A stretch of DNA of 64,000 nt from Salinicola halophilus (GCF_003206155.1 NZ_PZJV01000003.1:42625-106624), one strand, 5' to 3'. Numbered from the stretch's first letter, positions 51,639-60,997 are shown. Notes: generated by a model from the sequence alone, not told the origin. Made by a program: numbers and translations.

Positions 51639-52883
51639 TCAGCCGAGACGCTGCATCCGCTCGGCGCGCTCGAGCATGCGCAGTCTCGAGCGCAGCTCGT
51701 CGCGTTCGAGATAGCAGCCCTGCAGCCAGCGGCTGCCGCCGGTACCGGCGTCGAAGGCGTCACGGGCATGAAGTAGCCGGCGGTTGTCGAAGATCACCAG
51801 ATCCCCCGGGACATAGCCGAAGCGCAGCGCGAACTCGGGCTCGGCGAGCAGCCGCTGCAGTGCCATCAGGGCGGCGTAGGCCGGCTCGACGTCGTCGAAA
51901 GGCGCCTGCAGCGGGCCGCGCAGGAAGTCGGCGATGCGCACTTCGTCGAGTTCGCCGTCGGCGTCCAGGCCGATCATGGGGGCGAACCAGACGTGATCAC
52001 TCGTGCGAGCGGTGTTGGCGTAGCACCAGCGAACCCGAGTGAGCGTTTCGAAGTGCTCGGGATGGCGCGCGCGCAGCGCCTCGGCCACCGCGAAGCCGTC
52101 CATCATGACCGCCTCGCCGCCGACGGTGTCGTTCTCCAGACAGTGCAGCATCTGCACGCCGGGCTGGTACTCCCGCGTGGGCAGATCGACATGGGGCGGC
52201 AGGGCGATCGAGGTGTAGGCGTTGGAGTCCGGGTCGGGCTTGGCGCGGACGTCGAACAGCTGGCCGAAGTTGGTCGGGCGAGGCGGGCCGATGCGCCGGG
52301 CGATGGCCTCGAGACTGCCCGGCTCCACCGGCAGGTTGCGCAGCCGCACCAGACCGTCGCGGAGCACCGCTTCGAGCGCCCGGGTCAGCAGCGGGTCTTC
52401 ACGCTGCGGATCATCCGCCTGCGCCATCCAGCCGGTCGCATCGAGCGTGGCCGGCGCGTCGCGCTCGCTGCCGAGCCAGTGAACTCGCTGCGGCAGCACC
52501 GCCGGCAGCGCTTCGAGGTGGCTGTAGTCGTGGGCGCGCAGCCAGCCGGGATGAAAGGCGAGCCGGCGGCCGTCGGGGGCGAAATCCAGCGTCACCGCGC
52601 CGTTCGCCTCGAGCCGCGCCGCCTCGAGCGTGGGCCAGGCGCCGAGACGGGAGAGATCGAGAATGCGTTCGCGGGTCGCCGGGTTGACGGTGCTGTCGTC
52701 GGTGGCGTTCTCGCGCAGCCAGACGCTGTGGTAGCGACTCTCGCGCCCGTCTGCCCAGACGACGTGGAGAAGATACGGGGTGGCGTCGAGTCGGACGATA
52801 TCGACGTCGACCGGCCAGGCGTCGTAGTCGGGCGTCGGGGGGAGCGGCATCGATTCGGGTCGAGCGGCAGCGTCGGTGGGCAT
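51639..52883 (-). CDS. Gamma-butyrobetaine dioxygenase-like enzyme
   Basis: A 414-residue Fe(II)/2-oxoglutarate dioxygenase of the butyrobetaine hydroxylase family. Iron ligands are His231 and Asp233 (LPPHVDLPTRE) and His372 (RLLHARDAFD); Arg385 fits 2-oxoglutarate. The N-terminal domain has VWLRENATDDSTVNP, again without zinc cysteines, and an additional about 20 residues precede it. It could make L-carnitine from butyrobetaine and so feed cdhA. It is 115 bp after its likely regulator, with a shared motif between. Its paralogue is at 46184-47305. Confidence 0.8.
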   Translation of the reverse strand: MPTDAAARPESMPLPPTPDYDAWPVDVDIVRLDATPYLLHVVWADGRESRYHSVWLRENATDDSTVNPATRERILDLSRLGAWPTLEAARLEANGAVTLDFAPDGRRLAFHPGWLRAHDYSHLEALPAVLPQRVHWLGSERDAPATLDATGWMAQADDPQREDPLLTRALEAVLRDGLVRLRNLPVEPGSLEAIARRIGPPRPTNFGQLFDVRAKPDPDSNAYTSIALPPHVDLPTREYQPGVQMLHCLENDTVGGEAVMMDGFAVAEALRARHPEHFETLTRVRWCYANTARTSDHVWFAPMIGLDADGELDEVRIADFLRGPLQAPFDDVEPAYAALMALQRLLAEPEFALRFGYVPGDLVIFDNRRLLHARDAFDAGTGGSRWLQGCYLERDELRSRLRMLERAERMQRLG

Positions 52884-52950
52884 GCGGGGCTCCGGGGGGA
52901 ATGAAGGTCTCTCTAGGCTCGCCCATCGCCGCCGCCGGAACCCGAGATTA

Positions 52951-52979
52951 TTGGCCGTATCCTTGATCTTGTTGGCCGT
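52951..52979. promoter_or_regulatory. 21-bp-spaced direct repeat before butyrobetaine dioxygenase
   Basis: TTGGCCGT occurs at 52951 and again at 52972, exactly 21 bp apart. The first lies within TTGGCCGTATCCTTG, the motif also seen at 47403. It is the only gap between the AraC-type regulator and the dioxygenase, whose start is 68 bp downstream. Two in-phase half-sites fit AraC binding. Confidence 0.5.
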
Positions 52980-53000
52980 CGCTACGCGTTTATTGACCGT

Positions 53001-53969
53001 TTACTGGTTATTGCCGCGGGCCTCGCTCGGGGCGTGACCGAAATGGCGGCGGTAGGCGCGGGAGAAACTCGAGGCGCTCTGGAAGCCGCAGGCGAGTCCG
53101 ACGCTCAAGATGTCGCGGTCGGTCTCTTCGAGCAGGTGGCGGGCGCGGTCGAGACGCAGGATGAGATAGTAGTCCCGCGCCCGCGTGCCCAGCTCGGTGA
53201 CGAAGTGGCGCTGCAGCTGGCGCGGCGAGAGCCGAACCCGGGCGGCCAGCTCGGTGAGCGCAAGCGGCGTTTCCAGGTGGCGCTCCATCAGCGCGACGGC
53301 ATCGATCAGCGGGCGGCAGTGGGTGCCGAGCCGCGTCACCAGCGAGAGTCGCTGCGACTCCTGCCGGGGCCTCAGGCGGGCGTGGACCAGCTGTTCGGCG
53401 ACGGCGTTGGCCAGCGCTTCGCCGTGGCGCTGGCCGATGAGATTGAGCGTCATCTCCATCGCGGCGGCACCGCCGGCGCAGGTGAAGCGCCGCGCGTCGA
53501 ACTCGTAGAGCGACTCCGCCGCTGCCAGGTGGGGAAAGCGCTCGCGAAACCCCGGCAGGCTCTCCCAGTGCAGCGTCACCCGGTGGCCTTCCAGCAGGCC
53601 GGCCTCGGCGAGCAGCAGCGGGCCGGTATCGATTCCGCCGAGAAAACAGCCCTCGCCGGCGCGGCGCGTCAGCCACTGCAGCAGCCGGCGCGACATCCAC
53701 TGTTCGGTCTCGAAGCTCGCGCAGACCGCCACGCTCGGCAGCGTCGGCGCCGAGTCGAGATCATGATCGACCAGCAGCGTCATGTCGTTACTGGCGGTGA
53801 CCGAGTCGCCCTCGACGGCGATCAGCGTCCAGCTGTAGAGCGTCTCGCCGGCGAGCCGGTTGGCGATGCGCAGCGGCTCCACGGCGGCGAAGAACGCCAC
53901 CATCGAGAACCGCGGCACGAGCAGAAAGCCCACGGGTTCGGGCAGCGGGCCTGAATAGTCGGGGCGCAT
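53001..53969 (-). CDS. GATase1/AraC-family regulator, second copy
   Basis: A 322-residue regulator paralogous to the one at 47444. The DJ-1/PfpI-like domain starts GFLLVPRFSMVAFFAAVEPL, has GGIDTGPLLLAEAGLL near residue 133, and ends in an AraC domain with LTELAARVRLSPRQLQRHF and ILSVGLACGFQSASSFSRAY. The start at 53969 aligns with its paralogue; an upstream ATG at 54056 adds 29 residues. It immediately precedes the butyrobetaine-dioxygenase-like gene and most likely controls it. Ligand unknown, probably a quaternary amine. Confidence 0.83.
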   Translation of the reverse strand: MRPDYSGPLPEPVGFLLVPRFSMVAFFAAVEPLRIANRLAGETLYSWTLIAVEGDSVTASNDMTLLVDHDLDSAPTLPSVAVCASFETEQWMSRRLLQWLTRRAGEGCFLGGIDTGPLLLAEAGLLEGHRVTLHWESLPGFRERFPHLAAAESLYEFDARRFTCAGGAAAMEMTLNLIGQRHGEALANAVAEQLVHARLRPRQESQRLSLVTRLGTHCRPLIDAVALMERHLETPLALTELAARVRLSPRQLQRHFVTELGTRARDYYLILRLDRARHLLEETDRDILSVGLACGFQSASSFSRAYRRHFGHAPSEARGNNQ

Positions 53970-54107
53970 GGCGATCAGCGCGCCGCGAATGCCGCCGACG
54001 GGCGGCGAGTGACACGAGCGAGCATGGGCGAGTGCGAAAGCGTCATCGAGCAGCACCGAAGGGAAGCGTGAGCGACAGGGTACAGGCGATCGCGTGCGAT
54101 GCGCACC

Positions 54108-54136
54108 GGCCCGAACGCCGAGGGGGCGTTCGGGCC
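54108..54136 (-). terminator. Hairpin after the DASS transporter
   Basis: A 12-bp stem (GGCCCGAACGCC with its complement, 5-base loop) lies 20 bp past the transporter stop. No U-run follows, so this may be structural rather than a full terminator. Confidence 0.5.
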
Positions 54137-54155
54137 GGCTCGGGCTTGTCGAGAC

Positions 54156-55607
54156 TCAGGGCGTCGGCAAGAAGAGCGGCATCAAGAAGTAGACGAACAG
54201 GGTGATGACGATGGCGCTCACCACGTTCATCGCGATGCCGGCCTGTGCCATCTGGCGGATCGAGATGCGACCGCTGGAGAAGACCGCGGCGTTGGGCGGC
54301 GTGGAGATCGGCAGCATGAAGGCGCAGGTGGTCGCCAGCGCCACGCCCACCATCAGCCCCAGGGGGTTGCCGGTGGTGATCGCGCCGGCAAGGCCCGCGG
54401 TGATCGGCAGCGCCATGTTCGCGGTGGCGGTATTGGAGATGATCTCGGTGAGAAAGAGCATCAGCACGACCATGATCAGCAAAAGCCAGAAGTAGCCGAT
54501 ACCGTCGAGACCCTCGAGCTGCAGGCTGATCCAGCCGGTGAGATCGCTCGCGCTGAAGGCTGCCGCCAGGGCCATGCCGCCGCCCCAGAGAATGAACAGC
54601 CCCCAGGGCAGATCGCGCATGTCTTCCCACACCAGCAGGGCGCGCTTCTCGCGACTCGCCGGCACGATGAACAGTGAGATCGCGGCGACCACCGCGATAA
54701 TGGTGTCGTTGAGCGGCAGATCGAAGAACGGCGCCAGCCAGCCGCGCAGCGCCCAGGCGGCGGCGGTGAGCCCGAAGATCACCAGTACGCGCTTCTCCTC
54801 CGGCTTCATTGGCCCCAGCGCCGCGAGTTCCTCGGCGACGAAGTTCACCTCGAGACGCTCGTTGGGCACCTTGGCGTAGATCTGGGTCAGGTAGACATAG
54901 AGCACCACCAGCAGGGCGAGCGACAGCGGCAGGGCGAAGATCATCCACTGCAGAAAGCTGATCTGGATATCGAAAAACTGCGGGATCATCGCCACCACGA
55001 TGCCGTTGGGCACCGAGCCGATGATGGTCGCGAGCCCCCCGATGGAGGCGGAGTAGGCAACGGTGAGTAGCAGCACGCGGGCGAAGCCGTCGCGCTGGCC
55101 GGCGTCGAACTGATCGCGCTCGTCGAGTTCGGCGATCAGGGCCACCGCGATCGGCAGCATCATCAGCGCGGTGGCGGCGTTGGAGATCCACATCGACAGG
55201 AAGCCCGAGGCGATCATCACGCCGAGCACGATGCTGCGAAGGCTGTTGCCGATGCGACTGACGATGGAGAGCGCGATGCGACGGTGCAGGTTCCAGCGTT
55301 CGATGGCGATCGCCAGAATGAAACCGCCCATGTACATGTAGATGACCGGGTTGGCGTAGCCCACCGCGGCTTCGTCGAGCGGCATGACGTCGGTCAGCGG
55401 GAGCAGGACCATCGGCAGGAATGCCGTCACCGGAATCGGCACCGGCTCGGTCACCCACCACACCGCCATCCAGGCGGTCAGCGCGAGCACCGTGCGCGGC
55501 GCCGGGTCGATCAGCGACTCGGGCATCGCGACCTGAATCAGTGCAAACAGAACCGGCCCCGCCAGCAGCGTTACCCCGTGTTTCCATCCCATCGCGGCTA
55601 GCGACAT
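54156..55607 (-). CDS. DASS/SLC13-family anion:sodium symporter
   Basis: A 483-residue inner-membrane protein with about 11-13 hydrophobic segments. It carries family motifs SNAATALMMLPIAVALI (near residue 130) and the late conserved SNTATANMALPITAGL (near 390) that form the sodium and carboxylate sites. Members carry dicarboxylates, citrate or sulfate. The start at 55607 has GGGGAG 9 bp upstream; a longer in-frame extension is not homologous. Substrate unknown, dicarboxylate favoured by the paired Ser-Asn-Thr motifs. Confidence 0.85.
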   Translation of the reverse strand: MSLAAMGWKHGVTLLAGPVLFALIQVAMPESLIDPAPRTVLALTAWMAVWWVTEPVPIPVTAFLPMVLLPLTDVMPLDEAAVGYANPVIYMYMGGFILAIAIERWNLHRRIALSIVSRIGNSLRSIVLGVMIASGFLSMWISNAATALMMLPIAVALIAELDERDQFDAGQRDGFARVLLLTVAYSASIGGLATIIGSVPNGIVVAMIPQFFDIQISFLQWMIFALPLSLALLVVLYVYLTQIYAKVPNERLEVNFVAEELAALGPMKPEEKRVLVIFGLTAAAWALRGWLAPFFDLPLNDTIIAVVAAISLFIVPASREKRALLVWEDMRDLPWGLFILWGGGMALAAAFSASDLTGWISLQLEGLDGIGYFWLLLIMVVLMLFLTEIISNTATANMALPITAGLAGAITTGNPLGLMVGVALATTCAFMLPISTPPNAAVFSSGRISIRQMAQAGIAMNVVSAIVITLFVYFLMPLFLPTP

Positions 55608-55839
55608 CCTCAAAACTCCCCGACTGTTGTGGTCTCGCCCTCCGACGACGCCGAAGGTGCCCGGGCCGCGAAGCGAGGCGTTTCGTGCGGTGAGGCGATG
55701 CGTCTCTAAAGGCGGAGCGCCGCGTTTCGCGGGGGAATCGATGCTAGCACTTTGGTCTATAAGACGTTTGTCGCTTCCCTTGCGACTTTGGTCTAACTCG
55801 AGGCGTCGTGTCGTTGTCCTGGGGCGACGGGAGCGCTGC

Positions 55840-57276
55840 ATGCACTACGCTCAAACAATGACTCCGTTCCCGCCTTTCTCGTTGCAGGATCGTCAGTGCC
55901 GTCGAGGCCGCTGGCGTCTCATCGCGTGGGTGTGCCTGCTGGCGCTCGGTCTCGTCTGGTCGTTGGCGGGGCTGAGCCAGTCCCCGGCCGAGAGAGTCTC
56001 GATTCTCACGCTCGACGACAGCCTCAACCCGGCAACGCGGGACTACCTCGAGCGCGGCATTCACGACGCCGAGGCGAGCGGGGCGGCGCTGGTGATCATC
56101 GAAGTCGACACCCCGGGCGGTCAGGTCGAATCTCTCAGACGTCTGGCGCAGACGATTCTGGCCGCCGAGGTGCCAGTGGTGAGCTACGTCACCCCGAGCG
56201 GGGCGCGGGCGGCGAGTGCCGGTACCTATCTGCTCTATGCAAGCCACGTGGCGGCGATGACGCCGGGGACGCACCTGGGCTCGGCGACGCCGGTGGTGCT
56301 GGGCGAGCAGGGCGGCGGCAGCGGCGGTAGCGACGACGAGAACACGCAGGGCGAACGCCCGGCGGGCGGCGAGAGCGACGACATGCGCCGCAAGCGCATC
56401 GAGGATGCGGTGGCGATGATTCGCGGCTACGCCGAGCGCAACGGCCGCAACGCGGAGTGGGCCGAGCGGGCGGTGCGCGAGGCGGCCAACCTGAGCGCCG
56501 AGGAGGCGCTGTCGCGCAGCGTCATCGACGTGGTCGCCACCGATATCGACGATCTGCTGGCCCAGCTCGACGGCCGCGAGGTGACCCTTGCCGACGGCGA
56601 GCGCGAGCTTGCGACGACGGACCTCGAACCGATCCGCGAGGCACCGGGCTGGCGCACGACGCTGCTGTCGCTGATCGCCAACCCGACCGTCGCCTACGGC
56701 CTGCTGCTGCTCGGTTTCTACGGTCTGGTGTTCGAACTCGCCAGCCCCGGCACGCTGGTGCCCGGCGTGGTGGGCGGCATCAGTCTGGTGCTGGGGCTCT
56801 TTGCCTTCCAGGTGCTGTCGCTCGATCTCGCCGGTCTCGGTCTCGTCCTGCTGGGGCTTGCGATGATCGTCGGCGAGGCGTTCATTCCCAGCTTCGGCGC
56901 GCTGGGGGCGGGCGGTATCGCGGCGTTCTCGATCGGCTCGGTGATGCTGATGGACGGCGCCAACAGCGCATTCGCCTGGCCGTTGATCGGCGGCACGGCG
57001 GCGATCGCGGCGGGGTTTCTGCTCTGGGGCGTGCTGCGCGTCTATCAGATGCGTCGGCGCCTGCCGCAGACCGGCCGCGAGGAGATGATCGGGGCGCGGG
57101 CCGTGGCGCTGGGGGATTTCGCCGGCGGCCGCGGCAAGGTGCAGCTCCACGGCGAGCGCTGGCAGGCGCGCAGCGAAACGCCGGTCGCCCGCGGCGACGT
57201 ACTGCAAGTGGTGGCCCTCGACGGCCTGGTGGTGACGGTGTCGCCGCCGGAGGTGGCCGGCACGCCGGAGCGCTGA
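55840..57276 (+). CDS. NfeD-family membrane serine protease
   Basis: A 478-residue long-form NfeD protein: an N-terminal hydrophobic segment, a ClpP-like domain with VDTPGGQVESLRRL and the nucleophile Ser in ARAASAGTYLLY, and Lys in KRIEDAVAMIRGYAERNGRN. A cluster of membrane segments and a C-terminal OB fold (GKVQLHGERWQAR) follow. A low-complexity Gly/Ser/Asp linker breaks the protease domain. GGGAG lies 6 bp before the ATG. It pairs with the slipin downstream, the usual NfeD-SPFH partnership in membrane-protein quality control. Confidence 0.9.
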   Translation: MHYAQTMTPFPPFSLQDRQCRRGRWRLIAWVCLLALGLVWSLAGLSQSPAERVSILTLDDSLNPATRDYLERGIHDAEASGAALVIIEVDTPGGQVESLRRLAQTILAAEVPVVSYVTPSGARAASAGTYLLYASHVAAMTPGTHLGSATPVVLGEQGGGSGGSDDENTQGERPAGGESDDMRRKRIEDAVAMIRGYAERNGRNAEWAERAVREAANLSAEEALSRSVIDVVATDIDDLLAQLDGREVTLADGERELATTDLEPIREAPGWRTTLLSLIANPTVAYGLLLLGFYGLVFELASPGTLVPGVVGGISLVLGLFAFQVLSLDLAGLGLVLLGLAMIVGEAFIPSFGALGAGGIAAFSIGSVMLMDGANSAFAWPLIGGTAAIAAGFLLWGVLRVYQMRRRLPQTGREEMIGARAVALGDFAGGRGKVQLHGERWQARSETPVARGDVLQVVALDGLVVTVSPPEVAGTPER

Positions 57277-57378
57277 GTCGGATCGCCTCTCGGCGCAGTC
57301 GTTCAGCGACACCGTGGCCGACCATTGGATACGTAGAAATACCCACAATATGCAGGCACAACCCTAAGAGGAGCGCTC

Positions 57379-58173
57379 ATGTTCGCCTATCTCGTCCCCG
57401 TGGTGCTGCTGGTACTGCTGCTTTTTGCCTCGGTTCGGATCCTGCCGGAGTACCGCCGCGGCGTGGTGTTCTTTCTCGGTCGTTTCCAGGGGGTGAAGGG
57501 CCCCGGGCTGTTCTTTCTGATTCCGGTGGTACAGAAGATGGAGGTGGTCGATCTTCGCGTGATCACCATGGACGTGCCGGAGCAGGACGTGATCTCTCAG
57601 GACAACGTCACCGTGCGGGTCAACGCGGTGCTCTACTTTCGCGTCGTCGACCCGGAGCGGGCGATCATCCAGGTCGAGAACTTCGTCAACGCCACCAGTC
57701 AGCTCGCCCAGACCACGCTGCGTTCGGTACTGGGCAAGCACGATCTCGACGAGATGCTCTCCGAGCGTGACAAGCTCAATGACGATATCCAGGAGATCAT
57801 CGACGCCCAGACCGAGGCGTGGGGTATCAAGGTGGCCAACGTCGAGATCAAGCACGTCGATCTGGACGAGAGCATGATCCGCGCCATCGCCCGGCAGGCG
57901 GAGGCCGAGCGCGAGCGTCGCGCCAAGGTGATCCATGCCCAGGGCGAACAGCAGGCCGCGGAGAAGCTGGTCGAGGCGGCCAACATCATGTCGCAGAATC
58001 CGGCGGCGCTGCAGCTTCGCTACCTGCAGACCATGAGCGACATGAGCAACAAGAACGCCTCCACCATCGTCTTCCCGCTACCCATGGACATCATGGAAGC
58101 GTTCAAGGCGATGCGCGGCTTCGGCGGTGGCACGGGAGCGGCGCCCGAGAGTCGCGATACCTCGCCGGACTGA
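57379..58173 (+). CDS. Slipin (SPFH/stomatin-like protein)
   Basis: A 264-residue membrane-anchored SPFH protein. One N-terminal hydrophobic segment ([18 protein letters not shown]) is followed by [20 protein letters not shown], the SPFH beta sandwich, and a coiled-coil-like [20 protein letters not shown]. It forms oligomeric membrane rings in relatives. GAGGAG precedes the ATG. It follows nfeD by 102 bp and is the expected substrate or partner of the NfeD protease. Confidence 0.92.
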   Translation: MFAYLVPVVLLVLLLFASVRILPEYRRGVVFFLGRFQGVKGPGLFFLIPVVQKMEVVDLRVITMDVPEQDVISQDNVTVRVNAVLYFRVVDPERAIIQVENFVNATSQLAQTTLRSVLGKHDLDEMLSERDKLNDDIQEIIDAQTEAWGIKVANVEIKHVDLDESMIRAIARQAEAERERRAKVIHAQGEQQAAEKLVEAANIMSQNPAALQLRYLQTMSDMSNKNASTIVFPLPMDIMEAFKAMRGFGGGTGAAPESRDTSPD

Positions 58174-58265
58174 GCGGACGCCGGACACGGAGGGTCGGCG
58201 AGGCGCAGACCTCGCCGCGCCGACACGCTATTCTCGGGGTTTTCAGCCGCCCATCGGAGCTCTGC

Positions 58266-58976
58266 GTGACCCTCGACGATCAACCCTCTCCGGCGTCCCG
58301 GACGCCGCAAACGCTCGCCATCTTCGATCTCGACGACACCCTGCTCGACGGCGACTGCACCCACCTCTGGCTCGAATGGGTGATCGCGTGCGGCTGGGTC
58401 GACGACGGCGAGGCGCTACTCGCCCGCATGCGCGACCACGACCGTCAGTATCACGCCGGCACCCTCGATATGACCGACCACCTGCGCTTTTCGCTCGCAC
58501 CGCTCGTCGGCCGCCACCGCGACGCGGTGCGCGAGCAGGTGGACGCCTTCGTCGCGAGTGCGGTGGCGCCGCGGTTGATGGCGCCCGGCGTCGAGCGACT
58601 GCGCCAGCACGCCCGCGACGGCCACGCGACGCTTGTGATCTCGGCGTCGATGTATCATCTGGTCGAGCCGATCGCCCGCTTCGTCGGTGCGGACGATGCG
58701 CTGGCCACCCGGCCGGCGTTCGACTCGGCAGGGCGCTTCACCGGGGAGCCCACCGGCATCCAGACCTACCAGCGCGGCAAGCTCGACGCCTTTGCCGAAT
58801 GGCTCGCGAGTCACGAGACCGGTTTCGCCGACGGCTGGGAGACCTGGGGTTACAGCGACTCCTTCAATGACCTGCCGCTGCTCGAGTTCGTCGATCACCC
58901 TCACGCCACGCAGCCCGACGCGCGCCTGCGCGAGACGGCCGAGGCCCGCGGCTGGCCGGTGCTGCAGTGGCGCTGA
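58266..58976 (+). CDS. HAD-IB family phosphatase (SerB-like)
   Basis: A 236-residue phosphatase. Motif I is FDLDDTLLDGDC (Asp20 and Asp22), motif II is VISASMYHLV, and motif IV is GYSDSFNDLPLL. The cap region HLRFSLAPLVG resembles phosphoserine-phosphatase-like HAD-IB proteins. I chose GTG at 58266 with GGAG 6 bp upstream. Members hydrolyse phosphoserine, histidinol phosphate or phospholipid phosphates; the substrate here is unclear. It sits alone before mntH. Confidence 0.82.
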   Translation: MTLDDQPSPASRTPQTLAIFDLDDTLLDGDCTHLWLEWVIACGWVDDGEALLARMRDHDRQYHAGTLDMTDHLRFSLAPLVGRHRDAVREQVDAFVASAVAPRLMAPGVERLRQHARDGHATLVISASMYHLVEPIARFVGADDALATRPAFDSAGRFTGEPTGIQTYQRGKLDAFAEWLASHETGFADGWETWGYSDSFNDLPLLEFVDHPHATQPDARLRETAEARGWPVLQWR

Positions 58977-59047
58977 CCCGCGGCGCGCGACATCGGCCGA
59001 TCGGGCCGATTGAGAGAAGCGATCAGCGGCATCGTTGCGCCTAAAGT

Positions 59048-59076
59048 AACTGAGGTATATTTTATCAACCTCGGTT
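59048..59076 (+). promoter_or_regulatory. Inverted repeat, candidate MntR operator at mntH
   Basis: The arms AACTGAGGT and ACCTCGGTT are complementary at 8 of 9 positions around an 11-bp AT-rich spacer. The spacer and its left border contain TATATT, a good -10 element. It lies about 80 bp before the mntH start and would let a repressor occlude the promoter. MntR is encoded just downstream. Confidence 0.6.
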
Positions 59077-59157
59077 TATTTGGGTGGCCGGGAGGGAGGT
59101 GCGTCATCGTTCACGGCGCCTTCGTCCCGGCCCGGTATCGCGTCTGGAGAGGTCCCG

Positions 59158-60435
59158 GTGTCCGACACGCTAGTTGATTCTGCAGCTCACGAGGGGGCGG
59201 GGACGTACCCGGGACGTCGTCGCTCCTTCGTATCGCGCTTTCTACCGTTCTTCGGCCCGGCCATGATCGCCGCGGTCGCGTATATCGATCCCGGCAACTT
59301 CGCCACCAACATCGAGGCCGGGTCGCGCTACGGCTACACGCTGCTGTGGGTCGTGCTCTGGGCCAACCTGATGGCGATGCTGATCCAGACGCTCTCCGTG
59401 CGTCTGGGGCTCGCCACCGGGCGCAATCTGGCGGAGATGATTCGCGAGCGCTATCCGCGCCCGGTGGTGTGGTTCTACTGGGTGCAGGCGGAGCTGGTGG
59501 CGATCGCCACCGACCTGGCCGAATTCCTGGGGGCGGCGCTGGCGTTCAATCTGCTCTTCGGACTCACGATGCTGGAAGGCGCGCTGCTCACCGGTGCGAT
59601 CACTTACGCGGCGCTCGCGATGCAGCGCTACGGCTTTCGGCTGCTGGAAGTGATCATCGGCAGCATGCTGATGGCGGTGGCGGCGGGTTTCGTTGCCCAG
59701 ATCGTGATGGGTCGCCCCGACGCCGCGCCGGCGCTCGAAGGGCTGTTGCTGCCGCAGTTCCCCGACGGCTACGCCGTCTTTCTCGCCGCCGGCATCCTGG
59801 GGGCGACGGTGATGCCCCATGTCATCTATCTGCACTCGTCGCTGTCGCAGCGGCGCATCCCGACCCGCACCGATGCCGAGCGCAAGCGGGCGATGCGCTA
59901 CTACCGCTGGGACGTGATCATCGGCATGGGTATCGCCGGCATCATCAATCTCTCGATGCTGGCGCTGGCGGCCGCGGTGTTCTTCGACAGCGGCCGCACC
60001 GGCGTGGCATCGATCGAGCAAAGCTATCGGCTTCTCGCGCCGCTGATGGATCGTGGACTCGCCAGTACGCTGTTCGGCATCACGCTGTTGCTGGCGGGGC
60101 TGTCGTCGTCGATCGTCGGCACCCTGGCCGGCCAGGTGGTGATGCAGGGCTTCGTCGGCTTCACCATTCCGATCTGGCTGCGACGACTGCTGACCATGGC
60201 GCCGGCGATCGCGGTGATCATGCTGGGCCTGCCCGAACAGCAGGTACTGGTCGCAAGCCAGGTGGTGCTTAGCTTCGGCATTCCCTTCGCCCTGATCCCG
60301 CTGATTCAGTTCACCGCGAAGCATCAGCTCATGGGCAATCTGGTCAATCGTCGCTGGGTGACGGCGCTCGGCTGTGTGGCCGCGGGCATCATCATCTTGC
60401 TGAATGGTTATGTGTTGGCCTTCGAGTTGCTGTAG
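59158..60435 (+). CDS. mntH: NRAMP-family Mn2+/H+ symporter MntH
   Basis: A 425-residue inner-membrane importer of manganese (and iron). The metal-binding DPGN motif is in VAYIDPGNFATNIEAGS near residue 40, and the second metal helix is MPHVIYLHSSL near 220. About 11 hydrophobic segments fit NRAMP. I chose the GTG at 59158 with GGAGAGG upstream; the in-frame ATG at 59080 overlaps the promoter region. mntR follows 130 bp on, and an inverted repeat lies at the promoter. Confidence 0.92.
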   Translation: MSDTLVDSAAHEGAGTYPGRRRSFVSRFLPFFGPAMIAAVAYIDPGNFATNIEAGSRYGYTLLWVVLWANLMAMLIQTLSVRLGLATGRNLAEMIRERYPRPVVWFYWVQAELVAIATDLAEFLGAALAFNLLFGLTMLEGALLTGAITYAALAMQRYGFRLLEVIIGSMLMAVAAGFVAQIVMGRPDAAPALEGLLLPQFPDGYAVFLAAGILGATVMPHVIYLHSSLSQRRIPTRTDAERKRAMRYYRWDVIIGMGIAGIINLSMLALAAAVFFDSGRTGVASIEQSYRLLAPLMDRGLASTLFGITLLLAGLSSSIVGTLAGQVVMQGFVGFTIPIWLRRLLTMAPAIAVIMLGLPEQQVLVASQVVLSFGIPFALIPLIQFTAKHQLMGNLVNRRWVTALGCVAAGIIILLNGYVLAFELL

Positions 60436-60565
60436 GCTCTGCGTGTCCCCGGCGGCGTCGCAAACCGCGTTGTCTTGAACGTACGGCACCGCCGCGATCC
60501 GCATTGCCGCCTGGGACGCAGTATCTCACTTCATTTCCCCCGAGACAGTCGTCGACGAGAGCGCC

Positions 60566-60982
60566 ATGACAGCACCCCCGCGTTACGCCCGCTTCGAACG
60601 GACGCGGCTCGACCACCAGCAGGAGCTGGTCGAGGACTACGTGGAAGAGATCGCGCAGCTGCATCGCGATCACGGTGAGGCCCGGGCGAGTGACCTCGCC
60701 GAACGCTTCGGCGTGAGCGCCGCGGCGGTCTCCAAGGTGATCACGCGCTTGAAGCGCGACGGTCTTGCCGAAGCGCGCCCCTATCGCGGCGTGTTTCTCA
60801 CCGATCAGGGGCGCGAACTGGCCGCCAAGGTCGAAGCGCGCCATCAGCTCGTGCTCTCCACGCTGCTCGCCCTCGGGGTGCCGCCCAACGTGGCCGAAGC
60901 CGACTCCGAAGGCATCGAGCACCACTGCAGCGACGCCACCGTCGAAGCGATGAAGCGGTTTTTGGAAACCCCCCGCTCCTGA
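60566..60982 (+). CDS. mntR: Manganese-responsive DtxR-family repressor MntR
   Basis: A 138-residue metalloregulator. An N-terminal winged helix-turn-helix (ASDLAERFGVSAAAVSKVIT) is followed by the dimerisation domain with His and Asp/Glu residues (GIEHHCSDATVEAMKRFLE) that bind Mn2+. Lack of a C-terminal SH3-like domain fits the short MntR type. It follows mntH in the same direction and most likely represses it in response to manganese. GAGAGCGCC precedes the ATG. Confidence 0.88.
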   Translation: MTAPPRYARFERTRLDHQQELVEDYVEEIAQLHRDHGEARASDLAERFGVSAAAVSKVITRLKRDGLAEARPYRGVFLTDQGRELAAKVEARHQLVLSTLLALGVPPNVAEADSEGIEHHCSDATVEAMKRFLETPRS

Positions 60983-60997
60983 GGCTTTTCGACTCAC

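Noticed and set aside
55744-57348. A 534-residue open frame antisense to nfeD
   Set aside because: The plus strand encodes a textbook NfeD protein with start and ribosome site; the antisense frame is low-complexity His/Arg/Gln.
59080-59157. A manganese riboswitch (yybP-ykoY type) ahead of mntH
   Set aside because: I could not find the paired conserved loops; the inverted repeat at 59048 is a better explanation for regulation.
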